Source: Stichopus chloronotus
Taxonomy: Eukaryota > Echinodermata > Holothuroidea > Aspidochirotida > Stichopodidae
Assembly: GCA_021234535.1 (NCBI GenBank)
Contig: CM037840.1
Coordinates: 22,415,559-22,479,558, forward strand
Reading direction: 5' to 3'
DNA: 64,000 nt
Numbering within the stretch: position 1 is the stretch's first letter; the number at the start of each line of letters is the position of its first letter. Shown one piece after another: positions 10,201 through 24,420 of the stretch. Position numbers and translations under genes: made by a program. Below the pieces are notes generated by a model. That model had not been told where the DNA came from and made no database searches. It saw only the letters and a list, made by a program, of their open reading frames with translations.

Positions 10201-13200
10201 CGAGCCATGAAAATTATGAGAAGATTTTGTCTGGGTGCATTTCCTTTGACCTTCAAAGGTTAATCTGGAATGGAATGGTTTCTGTACTTTATCTGCTGGA
10301 GTATACGTTCTTAATTTAGTGTCAAAATCAACCGTAGAAATCTATTCAAAGTGAATGCTACATTAATTTCTTGCTAGGAATGTACAGTACAGTAACTATG
10401 ATGGTATCCATTGGTTCATTGCGCTCTAAATTTGCAGAAGGATGCACTTAAAATATTCCAAACTTTGTCACAAATCTATAGATATTGACTCTAGTTTGGT
10501 GTTATTCGGGTTGTTCCTTGGCCTGAGCTTCTGAATCGAAGATTACGTTGCGGTCTGTGGTACGTACCATACGATACAGTATCAAGTTTAATTGAGTAAC
10601 AAATTTCGACCACCAGTCAGTCTGTTTGTCTTAATAACTTGACCGATCAATGTCAATTTAGAATACGATGGATTTGTGATCTACCTTATCTTGCAAAGTG
10701 GAGACTAAAAGGAACACTTGACTTTAAATGTGAGTGTATTAAGTATTCATTACTCTGAAATAAATTTGTTATAACCCATTTCATGCAGCTCTGCATGCAT
10801 TTGGCATATAATGAATGTTCAGTGAGCCCTCTAAATTAATAGCTCCTGAGTGGTGAATGAATCACTGTATTCATGAATAATACATGATAGAAAAGCAATG
10901 GTCTTCAATCCATTACTTCACTGAGCTTTCCAGTCCCGGTCCAGAAGATTTCATGGTCTTAGGGTATTGGAAGTTCTGTAGGGAGATTTTATGTGTTCTA
11001 GAGGTTGTAGCTGGCTACCCGTAGGTTATCTTTTCTGTTCTTGAGGGTGCCAATATTGACCTTGAAATCAACAAAACTACACATTTGCCTTTGAAATGAA
11101 AATCTAGAAATTTGGCTGGCAAGTTCCTCCGTGATTTCTTGTGTTGCATGGGGTCGTTGGTCATGGTATGCCAGTGTGGGGATGGGTCCCTCTGTGGTGC
11201 AGTACTGAAGGAAAAGAGATGAATAATTTACATTGCATTGTCATGCAATAGTTTTAGTGTGTAATTTACCACAGTATATATGCTGTGGTATCAAATTTGA
11301 CCATTCCATGTTTTTGCACAGCTGACCCTCAGGAGAGGTGATGTTATGGGGTGAAGTCTTTACCAGGATTTTATTGTGTGGTGAATAACCTCCTGCACCC
11401 TGCTGACTTTAAATCAACTGGCTTGGAATGTACAGTCACAATTTACTGCCAGAGCAATTCCGTAAAGCATATTGTTTGTGGGAGTCAAGGTGAATTTATT
11501 GTTTGCTTCCAACAAACTTTTTGCTCGAAGTGCACCCAAGGTTTTCTCTTTTGGCACAGAGGGAGACTCTTATGATGTTGAATGTAGGCAGTGAAATGCA
11601 GATGATAAGAAAGAAGAGGCAAGAGAGCCAAGAAATGCTATTCTTATTCAATTTGAAAAAAAAAAATAAAAAAATGTGTAAGTGTATTGCAATATTTCTT
11701 TTCCTACGATGATGAAAGACTAAGTAGTTAAAAGAAATACCAGCTAGGAGTCACATAGCACGGTGTAGTCTCGAGAAGTGCGGTCGTTGTTGTGCCTTGT
11801 AGTCATAGCAACTACATTTTGGGATTTGACACTAAGAAGATGAAACGGATCATTTTTACTACAATCGTCTCTTACCTTTCTACTCACATCAACTACACTA
11901 CATGCTTCTATACATGTGCTAAGTTATACAGTATTTGGTACTTTTTAACAATTTTGTACTTGTACCTTTCAAGTACTTTAGTTCAACTGTACCCACAAGT
12001 GCCCACTACACACTTGTGCAATATGCATTACTTGTACAAGAAAGGCTGTATGGCAAGTTTGCCAGGATTTTGTAATCATTTTGAAAAAAAAAATGAAAAG
12101 ATGAAGTAGGCCTTCAGTATGTACTTAACCGCATGAATGAAGCCACTAATTAATAATTGTCTTGGTGGATATGGTCTTTAAGGCTTCCCAACCCAGCTGT
12201 TCCCCTCTTGATGGCTTGTCAGAAGATTTTGCCAGAGCTTTGTTTTAATGCTTGTAGAGGCCCATTTCTCTTGAGGCATCTTGGGTAAGTAATTAAAACA
12301 GTTTGTTTTTGATTTACAGGTAAGTGCTGTTTAGAGCCATAAGGTAAAATAATATTATCTTGAGATGCTTCACTTAAAATGATTGAAATTTTTGCAGCTT
12401 ATTCATGCAACACCATTAGTATGACTTGGGCTTGTGAATGCAGAAATGTTAGTTTGTCTACGTAGCTACAACATGCATTAACATTTGAATACAGTACTGT
12501 ACTTACAGTACTGGATGAGTGGAGAAAAGCTACTTAACGTGAGTGCATGTACAGTATGTATGTACCATGCCTCCTCAATGTCATTGTCATGCACATCTGA
12601 ATGGAATCTCTGGAAATTATGTCGCCAGTGTGTGGACTCCAACCATGGATTGTCTAGTTGTGCCTGCACTTTACACTAGGACCATGCAGTATGGTTCTGA
12701 ACTAAAGAGATTATAACTTGTTGCATGCCAGATTTTGGGCCCTGAGTTGTGCATTTATCCCAACTCCCAAGTCTCCTACTGTACCATAAGCTGGGATTTT
12801 TTGTCAAGATATGGAGTTTATTTTTATAACTTTAGATTTTATGCTGACTGTTCTCTGGTTCCATCAATTTATCGACTAACTGTGCAATCCTGTATTCACT
12901 GTACTGCACAGTGTACACGTGTGTGTACTGCATACAGCACATGCTTGCTGAAGTACCATTGGTGCTAATGGCACGTGTGTTTACGTGTACACTTGAAAGT
13001 TATATTCGTGCACCAGAGAGTAATTACCTAACAAGCTGAATATGTTTAGACAATGTGATTTGCTGCAGGTGTCTTAGATGAAGATCACCACTCTTCCAAA
13101 AAAGGGGAATCATAAAGAACAAAAGGGTTCAGGCAAAATAGAAAACAGGGAGAGTGGAAACAACAGTCTGTGCATTACCTCAGACTTTTCACTGATATGT

Positions 13201-16200
13201 ACCTTGCTGCACTATCTTGTAACCTGCCAACTTTATTTATTTTGGGCCTCGCTTACCTGCCTGCACACAACTTCTGCATTATGCTTTTTATATTTTGTAT
13301 CATGATAGTGAAGTCACGTTGTGCTTCTCTCTCGATGTGTTGTCCACATTTGGACTAGTGCTTGCTTCTGAAACTATCACCTTGGAAGGTGTAACTAGGT
13401 AACGTTTGAAATAACTCATGCATGATCTATCTATCCCTGTCGGTTGCCTCTGGTAAAATTCCGGACAATTTATGGCCCTATTGAGTCATTGCCCTATGGC
13501 CATTTCCATCATTGTTTCTTTTTGTTTACATACTTGGTTTAGATCGTAGAAAGAGCTAGTTTTCGAATTTACTGTAGTGAAATCTCCTGCACTAGTAAAA
13601 AAAGAAAGAAAGAAAAGAAAACAGACCTGTGAGGTGTGACACCTTTCTCAGAAATAACTGGTTTTGATGGACAGGAAGTTCTTGGGCAATAGCTATTAAA
13701 ATGTTTTTAAAACCAAGGAAGTATTTTCTCACTTTCTATGAAGTACTACACTTTTCACATTTCATTCCAAGAATAGGTAGTTTCCTAATGGATACAGTAG
13801 ATGATCTACCCAAACTTGCTGTGATGTTGGTGACAGCGTTTGGACAGTTTGCGGTCAAACAGACAAAATTGACACTAAACGATGAACAGATGATGAAATG
13901 GTTTGGCTGAATTTGTAACATACTGCAGGTCCACTATGAATGTAAATATTTTGTTTCGAGTCTGAGATGCTTCCCCTTACAGTGTGTGGTTTTAGTTTTA
14001 CTGTAGACCATGTGAAGCTACTGCTTGATGGTATTCATTGTTGCCAAGTTCTTGACACTGTTAATGGTACCAGTCTCGCTGTAGATGGTAAGCTTGATTT
14101 AAAAAAGGAAGCTGTTGGCTGTCCCAACGTTTGAATCATTTGTAGTGCATGCTTTACATGTACAGTACACTATTTTCCTGAATTATCTCTAATGAAATTA
14201 GTGTACTTCTCTCCCATACTGTAACCTCTGACCACTGTATTGTGTCTGTCCTTTGAACATTGGCCTGTATTAAAGTTGTCTGGCCCCTTCTGGCCAGTCC
14301 CGCCTTCTTACAGTATTTGAACTCTTCGACAAATTTGTCCGAACATCTTTATGGATTTCTGCAATGATCCTGTCCTTGTGCAGTGTTGTGTGTTTGTAAA
14401 TAATCCAGTGTGTAGGCCCACTATGAAACCATACTGAAGTTTGTCATGAGGAGACTCATTTGAAGTCACATGACATCAGCTTGCAGGCATAGTGGCTTTA
14501 ATGAAAATCGAATTGAGTACTACAGTATAGCTTTAAATCCACAGTTCAAACTTATGAGCTCAGAAGATGAAAGGAAGCAGAAGGAGAAAAAAAAAAAAAG
14601 AAAAGCAAGAAAAAAAGTAAATTGTTAAAGAATAGACGTGATGAAAATCTGTGAAGAATTGTGGCCTCTTAGTTCTGCCCTGAGGATTGCTTCAGTGTTG
14701 ATGATTCTTGTCTCCAGCACATATGACAACATTTGGTACATTATTTGTCTGATGTGAATAGCATCTGTCATCACATTCTTAAGCTCTTCGTAGCACAATG
14801 ACGTAGTAAATGATCGACAGAGAAAGAGCCCCCCACTATGCCCCCCATCCTTTTTGTACCACCTTTGATCTATTAAATCATTCCTTGCAGAGAACGAGCT
14901 GTATTTTATCAATTTTGATCACACTCCCTCACAGGATGGATGTGGAAACACCTTCTAATCACTTTCGAGATCCAAAAGTATTCCCCTGGTTTCTTGTGAC
15001 CATAAATTAACTGTCAGGAATAGCTGTAAAGGCACTGGCTAATATGGACTATTAATCACTGCAATGGGAGCTTGCGATACTCCCTGAGGAGCATCATTTT
15101 TCAGAGATGAAAAAGAGAGACAGAGATGTGAGATGCATAGATAAAAGAGAGATAATTGCTGAGACCTTTAGCCATCTCTGTATTGGTGCTGTACTGGTAG
15201 CTAAAAACAATAATGTTTGTCACCGATGAAACTATTAATGGATTGATTAGTCACAGATGATTTACAATCTTTTTGGAAAGCTTTATCTTTATTTTTATCT
15301 TGACTGATGAATCATTTTTGCCCTTAGGTGATGTCAAAAGGCAAGAACTTGCAAACCGTCTGGTTTTTAAAATGTTGCAGGGTGCAGAAAGACATTCAGT
15401 TTCTCTACCTCCCTGATCATGCTCTTCAAGAGTTTGATGTCGTTTCACATCTAGGACCAGGCTGTGCTGTGTGTTTATGATTCTTATTGAAGTTAGGCCA
15501 TTTTCCTTCCAATAATGGAAAGAACCAATCACATTACCACAAATGATAACATGAATATTCATTATAACGTGGCACATTTACAATCCAGGCATCACATCAA
15601 CGACGTAGGTACAGGTAGCTCAGATTGATTTTACTGTGCACTGCACCTTGACAGTATGTGATTGACACAGCGTGGATGAATAGTGAACGTATGGGCTGTG
15701 CCTCATGGCACTACGTACACACTACACACCCACAATGAATTTATCCAAGACTTACTGAGTGAAAGCAACCTGAAAATATAACAGTTCAGTGCAGAGCAGT
15801 GCATGGAAGGGGCTGTACAAGAGAGTAGTGCTAACAACAAGCATTGTGGGAATGTGGGAAAGAAGGTGAAAGATTCACTAAGTTTGGACCAAGATTAACT
15901 GGGTGTCTGACCTGGATCATACAACTACAGTATACCATGACCATATAACACCACGACAATTTCCTCTGAACCATTCCTTCAGGAAAACGGTTAGGGTTCA
16001 CTTTACTGTAGGGCTGGAATTCTCTGAATTGTAAATTGTCTAAGTTTGGAATTGTTTGGTGGAGTTGTCTGGGAACCTCTGTACATACAGTACATGGAAT
16101 GCTTGAGGAGTTTCAGGGAAATTTACAATAGGTGCCAGTGTCCTAAAACAAGGCTGTGTCTTAATTCCCTGGGTCAGGTCCAGGCGTGGTTTTAGGACTG

Positions 16201-18090
16201 TCATTTTGGGATACTAATCCACATTGTACTAAACTGAAGCACTACTGTAACCTTGGTTTGCATGTAGTGTATCAAGAAATTTTTTTGCCTGAAAGGCCCG
16301 CCAGATTGCAGGAAATCTAATGTCTCTTGCATCAACAGTATATGTTCATTAAAAACTTATATTTTTACCATTTCGTTGTGGAGGGATCTAGCAAAAGTTT
16401 TTTTTGGGGTTAAGTGCCTAGTCCCCCTTACAGTAGAACCACCCTTTATCAATGTCAGGTTCTCCCCCCCCTTCCTCTGTTACCAAAACTGCTAACGTTA
16501 CTTGGATTCTTGCTTGATTTATTTACCTGATTGTTTTTAATATTTTCATTTGTGCAGATCTGTATTTTAATGAAATATACTTTACTTTTCTATTTTAGTT
16601 GTTGGCAGTTCAAATTGCTTTCAAAATTGGCAGATTTGGAGTGATATTTCCTACCTGTCATATTATCTTGTCCTTAAAACCTGACTACACTCTCTGTACC
16701 TATCAAGATACTGCAATCAATCCTTGCTACCAGCATGGTATCAAGAAGTGCAACTCTGCAGAACTTTTGGGAAACTATTTGTTGTTCCCACAGCATAAAT
16801 TTCTTACTGATCGATCGGCAGCAAGTTCTGCCGGTAATTCGATGTTTCTTTGGGTATGGTGTGCGTCGGTGATTCTCACATTGGTAGGCATTTGTATACA
16901 GTTTACATTATCCCTAATGCTCTCGTTGAAATCATAATTTATGTCATCCGGTTGTTTTCATATTATTCTAGGATAAATGCTCAGAATTCAGATACCGCCC
17001 CTCTGATCATCAACAATTCATACTCTCTTTCTCAATGGACTTGTTTTCAATCAAGAAAGGTTCCTTGCTTCCTTTTTCGACACTTTTCACCCTCCTGAAG
17101 CTCCCAGTGAAGTTTCATACACTCACGTGCCATTTTGCGCCTTTGAGAGAACGTTGCCCTCCCGGTTTTTTGGCAACTCTTGGTTTTGATTGCCCTAGAG
17201 CAAAGTGGCGGATAATGTTTTACAAGTTTCGTTTACCAGAAAAAAGAAAAAAAATTCATGGAAATGTTCGCTGTTTTGGTAACCAAAGTCTTTTGTGTCC
17301 TCTGGGGGTTTGTGTCTTCATTGAAGTTCATGTTTTGAGACAGGTTTTTGTATCTTGTGTAAGGTTACATCAACTAACATTACCTTATTTATTTTGGGAT
17401 GTGACAATACTATGAGTTAACAATAATATACTGTAAAAAAGATTTCATTTTGTAAAACCTAAGCCATGCATCACAGACTGCTATAGAGTCACTATTTGCA
17501 TTGATCTGTCATTTGTTCTCTTCTGTATACACTGAAGACATCAGTGATGCACAGTTTCACTCAGCTGTGAAAATATGTTTACAGAGCTACCATGATTTCA
17601 AAATGTGGAGCAGTCTGCAAGATGTTTTATCATACTTTTACTCCATCTGCAACCCATACCTTGCAAATAAATACAGCAATTTGCTTTACCTCAAGTAAAC
17701 ACAGTTTTATTGAAAATTGGAGGCCTTGGCGAGACAGTGATATGAAAAAAAAAATGTATCCAAAGATTCAGTAATAAGAGATGTTTAAATTCCAGCAAAT
17801 AGAATTTTATTGCTGCAGTAGAAATCTACCAGTTAACCAAGAGTATTCTTGATACTGTATACTGTTACACAGTCCAGACCTCCAAAGGGGTAAAAAGCTG
17901 GAATATGTCTTCTGTACGTATAACAAGCATTGTGCAAGGAATACTTTGTGACAAGTTACTACACTTTCTAGATTTGCAGTGCAACAGTTATGGAGTTTGC
18001 CAACTCTGGATTGACCAGTCCAGATGAGGTACTGGATATCAACAGGTTTTTCTATCTCTCCTTTTTTCCATTACCTGTCTCAGCACAGAA
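4271..18090. other. Intronic, mostly unique AT-rich sequence rich in TACTGTA/TACAGTA
   Basis: I see no gene with family-level similarity. The open frames here (for example 6800-7057, 11351-11575, 13701-13910, 14625-14912 minus, 16599-16937, 17035-17415) have unremarkable translations, and some begin only at TTG. Words such as gtactgtacagtac (9287-9300) and acagtactgtacttacagta (12491-12510) recur at high density. The word aggccaaaacatgtt occurs at 4813-4827 and again at 37430-37444, hinting at an old dispersed repeat. Confidence 0.55.
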
Positions 18091-18356
18091 ACTGCATTCT
18101 CACTACTGCATTCTCACTACTGCATTCTCACTACTGCATTCTCACTACTGCATTCTCACTACTGCATTCTCACTACTGCATTCTCACTACTGCATTCTCA
18201 CTACTGCATTCTCACTACTGCATTCTCACTACTGCATTCTCACCACTGCATTCTCACCACTGCATTCTCACTACTGCATTCTCACTACTGCATTCTCACT
18301 ACTGCATTCTCATTACTGCATTCTCACTACTGCATTCTCACTACTGCATTCTCACT
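18091..18356 (+). repeat. 14-bp minisatellite, 19 copies
   Basis: The unit actgcattctcact is repeated head to tail for 266 bp, exactly 19 units, with only a few substitutions (CACC for CACT around 18241-18260, CATT near 18311). Because 14 is not a multiple of 3, all frames stay open and translate into a 14-residue periodic peptide; the frames 17990-18358 and 18024-18374 are by-products. The preceding sequence ttacctgtctcagcacag (18071-18088) matches the interior of family B elements, so the array seems to have grown inside one. Confidence 0.95.
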
Positions 18357-19654
18357 GACAGTGCTTGGCATTAAAATGATCTTTGAGAAGTGTAGTACAG
18401 TACTGTCAGATGCTTACATTAGCAATGCATACTTTGTACCCACTTGCTGGAGAGATTAAGGGAAGACCTATGTGAAAAGAGGTTACTAAGTACAGTAAGT
18501 TGCTTAGAGTAAGGAGCCCATCACTTGTCAGTCTCCATGGTATTGGTTGCCATGGTTTCCATGCCATATTTTGGACTGACTTGGATTGCAAGAATGTAGT
18601 AAAAAAAGAGCAGAATTTCCATTTATTGATTGGTGACATGGCCCTAGTGTTAACATGTACCGTATATACTGTATGATAGAATGGCTTAGGTTTTACAAAA
18701 TGAAATCTTTTTTACAACTATCAGAAACCAATGACAGTACTGAGAACATGGTAAGGGAAAATAGTAGGATCACCCTAAATCCATTCACGGTTACAGGGAG
18801 TCAAACTTAGAATTTTTGTGTTGTGAGCATAGTACTGGACAAATACAGCTTTCTCTGAAGTCTGAACACAGAGTGTTTACACATGACATACGCTCTTTTG
18901 GAATCAGTTGAAAGATAATTCCAAAGCTTTGCCCTTTGACTGGTTGTTGTTTTTGGAGCATGTCAATTAGTAAGCATTACTTGTGGATTAAATGTCCTTT
19001 GTGTTTCACAAAAGGAAAAAAAAAGAAAAGAAAAAGAAAGATCTGGTGCAGCTATTGTAGTATTGGAATGCTTAGATTCAATCCACACTTCTTTTCCAAG
19101 GTTTCTCAAAGTCTGTACTACTGTACTTGCATCAGGTTTTGATTGGTCACCCATGCCTTTCATCTGGAGAATTTTTCACTCAATAGGTGCCCGTGTTCTC
19201 TCTTGCGGAATAAAACAGAGATGGAGAGAGGCAGGGATTCCATTGGAGGATAGGGTACAGTAGATGTTTAAGCTGTTTTGTGAAATAACTCAAAGCTCCA
19301 GCACCTTTTTGACAGCTTTCAAATCTTGTTTCTTTAACAGCTTAAGCTCTTTTTTTTTTATACCAGGTGCTGAGAGATTTTTGGGGTAATTCATGGAAAC
19401 CCAGATCTTATAAACTGTAAAATGATTTGCATCAGTAATCCTTATACTGTACCAAGGGTTGTTCTTTTGTGGAACAACAATTGTTCAGTGAGAGTCCTGC
19501 ATTTATAGTGGCTAGTTGCAGGTCTTGAAAATTACATAAAACATGCTAGGGTGGATTTTGCCACAGCTTGCCTTACCCGTTTGAAGATATTTCAGATTCA
19601 GATCTTACTGTAGATTACCGTTTGGATACACGTATTAATGCTCGTGTGACATCA
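18357..19654. other. Intronic sequence, nothing recognised
   Basis: No coding signal, RNA gene or repeat link was found. A purine tract (aaaggaaaaaaaagaaaag) lies near 19011-19040. Confidence 0.55.
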
Positions 19655-19958
19655 CTTGCATCAAAATCCATCAAATTATATACCCAGAGGGTTTTATTGT
19701 GGAAGGATATATATTTTTCTTCAAAAATATTGATATCACTTATCAGTGTGAAACTTAGTTATGAAGTAATTAAGAGGCAAAATTTATAGGGTTAGAAAAA
19801 GAAATACTGACACTGTGCAACACTCCATGTCACCTGTTTTGCATTTTTGTCAAATTTGGTGATAGGTAAAAAAATTCCAACGGATTTTCACTCAGTGTTT
19901 TACTTCTATTTGAAGATACAGTAGCATTTTCCTAGAAGCGTGTCACACAACCTTTAAC
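19655..19958 (+). mobile_element. MITE family C, truncated and diverged copy
   Basis: It aligns along its length with 61290-61779. Shared blocks include tcaaaatccatcaaa, aagtaattaagaggcaaaat, atagggtta, ctgacactgtgcaac and the end gtgtcacacaacctttaa. The 5' terminus seen in the 61-kb copy is not recognisable here. No coding capacity. Confidence 0.75.
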
Positions 19959-22900
19959 ACCCTTGAATATTAGTTGTGTCACTGTGTCCTCTTTAACAAC
20001 ATAAAAAAGATAAATGAAATCTGTAGTTTGGGTAATCCGTTTGGAAAAAGGCCAGTGGTTTACGTCGGAATTTAATCATGCCAGAATTACTGCGCTGCTG
20101 TACATAGCCAGTACAACAGAGAAAGATCTGAAGTGGTTTTGTTGAGACGGTACTTCACAAAACCAACCAAAGGAAGATGATCAAAGATTTAAAGTAGACT
20201 AGACCGATTTGTCATGGCCTGTTTCTTGCGGTCCTTCAAGAAATTCCTGAGTGAAGAAGAGCATAGCCAAAATGAGTAAATTGGATGTAGAGGTTTTGCA
20301 GTGACAACATTTTCCCCATGGAAAGTCCTTTTTGGATGGAAAACAAAACAAAATGCTTACGTGAACCCCGCGCCTTACTGTACTGTACCATACAGTGATG
20401 TACTGCTGCTTATTACCAAAGCAGCTACTTCTTTCTTCTTTTGCAGGAAGTTGGTGGAACATCTGTCTAGGCTACTCTCCTCTCCGATTCCTAAAGCCTA
20501 CTGCTACTCAGTTGGGGAAAATCTGCCTCCTATGACTGGCTATACAATGAAAAATATGAAGATATTCCATCATGCAGTGTTACTGAAACAGTACAGCCTG
20601 GTACTAGATACACGAAAAACTGATGCCATCCAGTTTGTCGGCATAACAACAGTTGCTAATTACGATGTCACATGTAAAACTTCAATAAGTCTATGGTATC
20701 TCGTTAAATGAAAGGCACTGTAGGACTGATAGTCATGTCTGTCAGTGCTGTTAGTTATTTTGAGCCTTACTGTAGGTTTTAGGCTTTCCCAAAAAGTCAT
20801 GTTTTGGAGAGGATGCATGTACAATCTTGAATGAATGATATGCAGTGGTTGTGTGGAGACAGGTGAATACTGTACAGTGTGGAGTAACTGTCCACACTCA
20901 AATGAGTTGTGGTATCCACGCAACTGTCTGCATGACAGCAGTTACAGTTATTTTTGTGGTAAAGGTTCCTTTTGTCGTGAAAATGCAGTAGTGCACACAG
21001 TTCCACAGATGGCTTCTTTACTGTAAGTAACCATTCAGCAGAGTTCTCTGTTGTGAAATTTGCTGAGCAAGATGATAGAGAGTTCCAGAATGTTTGGAGG
21101 TTAATTGATCAGTGTGGGCATGACTGAAGCAAGTTGAAAGTTTCACCGTGTTTTAAAAAGAGGCTGCTGCAGTATGCAGATCCTCTGCGCTAAAGATGCG
21201 TGGTGACATAGAATGTTAGCACCCACCAAGTCATTGCTTGTAAAAGAAGGTTAGGTGTTGGCCGATCACAATAATACTTCAATGAAGGACTTCTTTCTGT
21301 TGATCTGACTGCATAGTGCTATTAAAAATAGTGTTGAAGGAAACAAAAGCTTACACTAACATTTTGTACCAATGTCACACTCTCTACGAAGATTACCTAT
21401 AAAGATCATACTGGTGGTGATGAAGTATGTTGGGGTTGTTACATTGAAACTAGCTGTTGGGTGTGGACAATTAAAACTAGCCTCATTGAATACCTCTGTT
21501 GTGATTGGCAACTTAAGAACTACAATAAAAATGTGACCTCCTTAATTGCTTCCATGTATACCCAACATGTACACACAGTACCTGTGTAGTCTGACAGTTG
21601 CTAGGCTTAATAGATTCGTGTCACTGCCTCTGAAGTAGCTCATACTAAATTGGAAGGGTAATTAACCTTAGTGTTGTTGTCTTTGTTAACACACCCCTGG
21701 ATGCAAAAGTGTGGAGTGTAAGTGCAACACTGTAGGAGCTGAGAAAGGGGCTGAATTTGCACATGTAAGGGATGGATGTAAATGAAATGGTAAGGTTGGC
21801 AGTGACCCACATTTGTTCTGGATCATAGGTCAGCGATGAAAAGACTGGGCTTGACCCTAATTTATTGTTTGTGTGAGCTCTCTGTATGTTTGCACTGCAT
21901 GTACAGTATCTCCTGTTTTGTATCATTCCTCACTTAGTATACACACTGTATAACCTCTTGATCACCTCACAAGAATGGTGTGATGAGAGGTTTAATTGTA
22001 AAGAATCACAAAGAATCTGCCTCTGCTTTGTGATTACTGCATGTCCTTGCTGCATGTGACAGGTGAGGTGTGAAATAGGCTTGAGTGGGTAACCCAACTC
22101 TGCTTCAGAGATGCAACTCCGCTTTAATGGAATCATGAAATTTTTGACCATACATGAAGATAATTTTTTCTCTTGTTTACTTAGCATTTTAAATCGGTGT
22201 TCAAATTGCAATTTAAATCACAGCTTGTGTCTAACAGGCTGCGTATATTACTGTGCGATACAGTATCCGATTCGAGCCCACCAAACCTGTTTGGTGCAGT
22301 ATGTTGTCATGGTAATTCCTGCCTTAGATATAGGTTGCAGTTGTGACATCATTGAAGCTGAAACCAAGTAGGAGTCTGAACCGCTGCAGCCTCTGAGTGA
22401 TGAGTATTCAGGCCACAGGCACCAGACCCCCCAAAATACTGGAAATCGCCCAAGCCCGTTGTGAAACATTCCTCATTTCCCGTAAAACTGTTCCCTCACA
22501 ATGCACTCCGAAGTAACTATTAAAGGCAATTTGAAAACTGAAACAACTTTTCTGGACCGACATGGTTGGATTGGTAATTTGCCTTTACTGTACATTGCAC
22601 AAGTTTTAAAGAATGTATTAGAATCAGTTTTTGATGATGATGGTATGGGACTCTACAGTAGTATTGGGATCTTTTCTGTTTGGGGGGTGGGGAGAAGAAG
22701 ATGGAGATACATTTATACTCTTCTTCACCATAGGATGAGTCCCAATAGCAGGTGAAAGTGACCTTTCTTTCATTATTAAAATCAGATTTAAGGTCCTTTC
22801 ATTTCATCGAGAACCACCGCAACTTACTGTGGAGTACTGTACATACCTAGCCAAAGTCTGTTCTGAAGAGGAGGAAAGTATGTGACTTTTAACCTCTTGT

Positions 22901-24268
22901 GCACAGCAAGTGACATGATCATGTAGTTTCATGTTCTGATTGTCACTTCTTGTTCCACATCAAAATAGTCAGTATGGATTGGAGACCAAGCTTTTGAACT
23001 ATTTACGAAGAAAAATTTGAGGAAAACAGACCTGCAGCGTGATGCAACAGAGAGCTGGATTGTTATTATGTCATAAAATAATAAAAAGTAAAAAAAGTGA
23101 TGTTTGTTACTGCTGCAGCTGTGTAGTTTTGTAGATGTTGGGTGGTCCTGATGAGGGTTGGGTAGGAGGGTGGGGTAGGATGAGAATAAAGAGACATGTG
23201 TCTACAGTGTGACACATGGACAAGTTTGTTCAATTTGCATTTATCTTCCACAGGTCTGTCATCCTTTTTGCTGTAGTCTGGACAATATACTTTGTATTTA
23301 TTAAGTTTCAAATTGACCTCAGTTAATAAGTTAGTGTTTAAAATTTGTATAGCAGTTTATTTTCACGTTTCTTGGGTATTTGTCTCTAAATAAGAGAAAG
23401 CCAGCTTTAAAAAATCTGCCACACATCTGTGTAGCAATTAGATCATGTGTTGTGTTTCAAAGTGGAGATGCAGTGTGTACCAGATAACTATTCCCTGTCA
23501 CTAGTTGTTGCAATAACTGGTATAGCTTGATGCAGCTCTGCTGATAATAAACTGTACTGTGGTAACATAAGTAGCACTACAAACATGGTGAGACTTACAA
23601 GTGTCCTACCTACACTGCAACCGAAGTATGGAAGGTCCCACTATTACCTGTCTTCACAGTAAGGGTGTAATGTGGTATCTCCAGCTTACAGTAATTTTCA
23701 GTACGGAAAGTGTCAGATGGGGTCACACTTAGGGCTTGATTTTTAACGGTAACATCTGATTTGCCTTGGAGTTGGAAATTCGAGATTTCCGTTTGGTGTC
23801 AATTCGTGTACATGCAGTACCCTGATACCATTGCATGTTAAACTGAACTGAGAAGTTCCATTAGAGACAGGCTCCTTCAGTTTTATGCTTCATTTCTTGA
23901 TACAAGTTGGTTTTGGAAAGATGTACTTGTAGCACATTGATCAGGAGGCAACTGGACTGAGAAAGAAGAGCCTCCTTGAGGAAATTCAGAGCAACTGTCT
24001 TCCTTTCATAATTAACAAAAAATTAATTCTGATCTTATTTGTAAACAACAGAGCTGCAGTAATTTGCCATAATGTGCCTGCCTTATACGGCCCTGAATGT
24101 GCCAACATGGAAGTATTTGGTGTTGTGTAATCAGACTTGTCACTGAGCTTGTGGATTAAATGTGCACTGGTGTGTAAGTACTGTGCATTTTCATCATGTT
24201 CTGTACATTTCTTCCATAACTCCTTATTTCTCTCTAGATCCATAGATGACTACAGCCATACAGTTTGT
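19959..24268. other. Intronic sequence, no confident gene
   Basis: The 136-codon frame at 20301-20711 crosses an acceptor-like ttcttcttttgcag (20431-20444). The residues that follow (KLVEHLSRLLSSPIPKAYCY) are mildly protein-like but match nothing I know. B-box-like cgattcgagcccacc at 22269-22283 lacks a convincing A box. The remainder appears unique. Confidence 0.5.
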
Positions 24269-24420
24269 ACTATTTACCTCACTCCTTTCCTACCTGTCTC
24301 AGCATCACAAATGCACTCCCCCAAGAGTACTGATAAACTTTTGCCACCACTACTGGCAATGTCCAATCTAGTAACTTGTACTAATTGCCCCCTTCTCATT
24401 CTACCATTCTGGTATGCCTA
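24269..24420 (+). mobile_element. Family B element, partial
   Basis: It begins atttacctcactcctttc and contains acctgtctcagcatcacaaa, tgcactccc and agagtactg, in the same order as copies at 30.9, 38.45 and 59.33 kb and inverted at 40.3-41.0 kb. No coding capacity. Confidence 0.7.

Noticed and set aside
18091..18356. Possible CRISPR-like array
   Set aside because: Head-to-tail 14-bp units without spacers in an animal intron; it is a minisatellite.
17990..18374. Two 116-122 codon frames with a perfect 14-residue repeat
   Set aside because: Pure by-product of the 14-bp minisatellite, which stays open in every frame.
20301..20711. 136-codon open frame, the longest after EXT1 in the central region
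   Set aside because: It crosses an acceptor-like site, has a chance-like first half and matches no family I know; too weak to call a gene.
22269..22283. tRNA B-box-like cgattcgagcccacc
   Set aside because: No A box at the right distance and no cloverleaf can be drawn.
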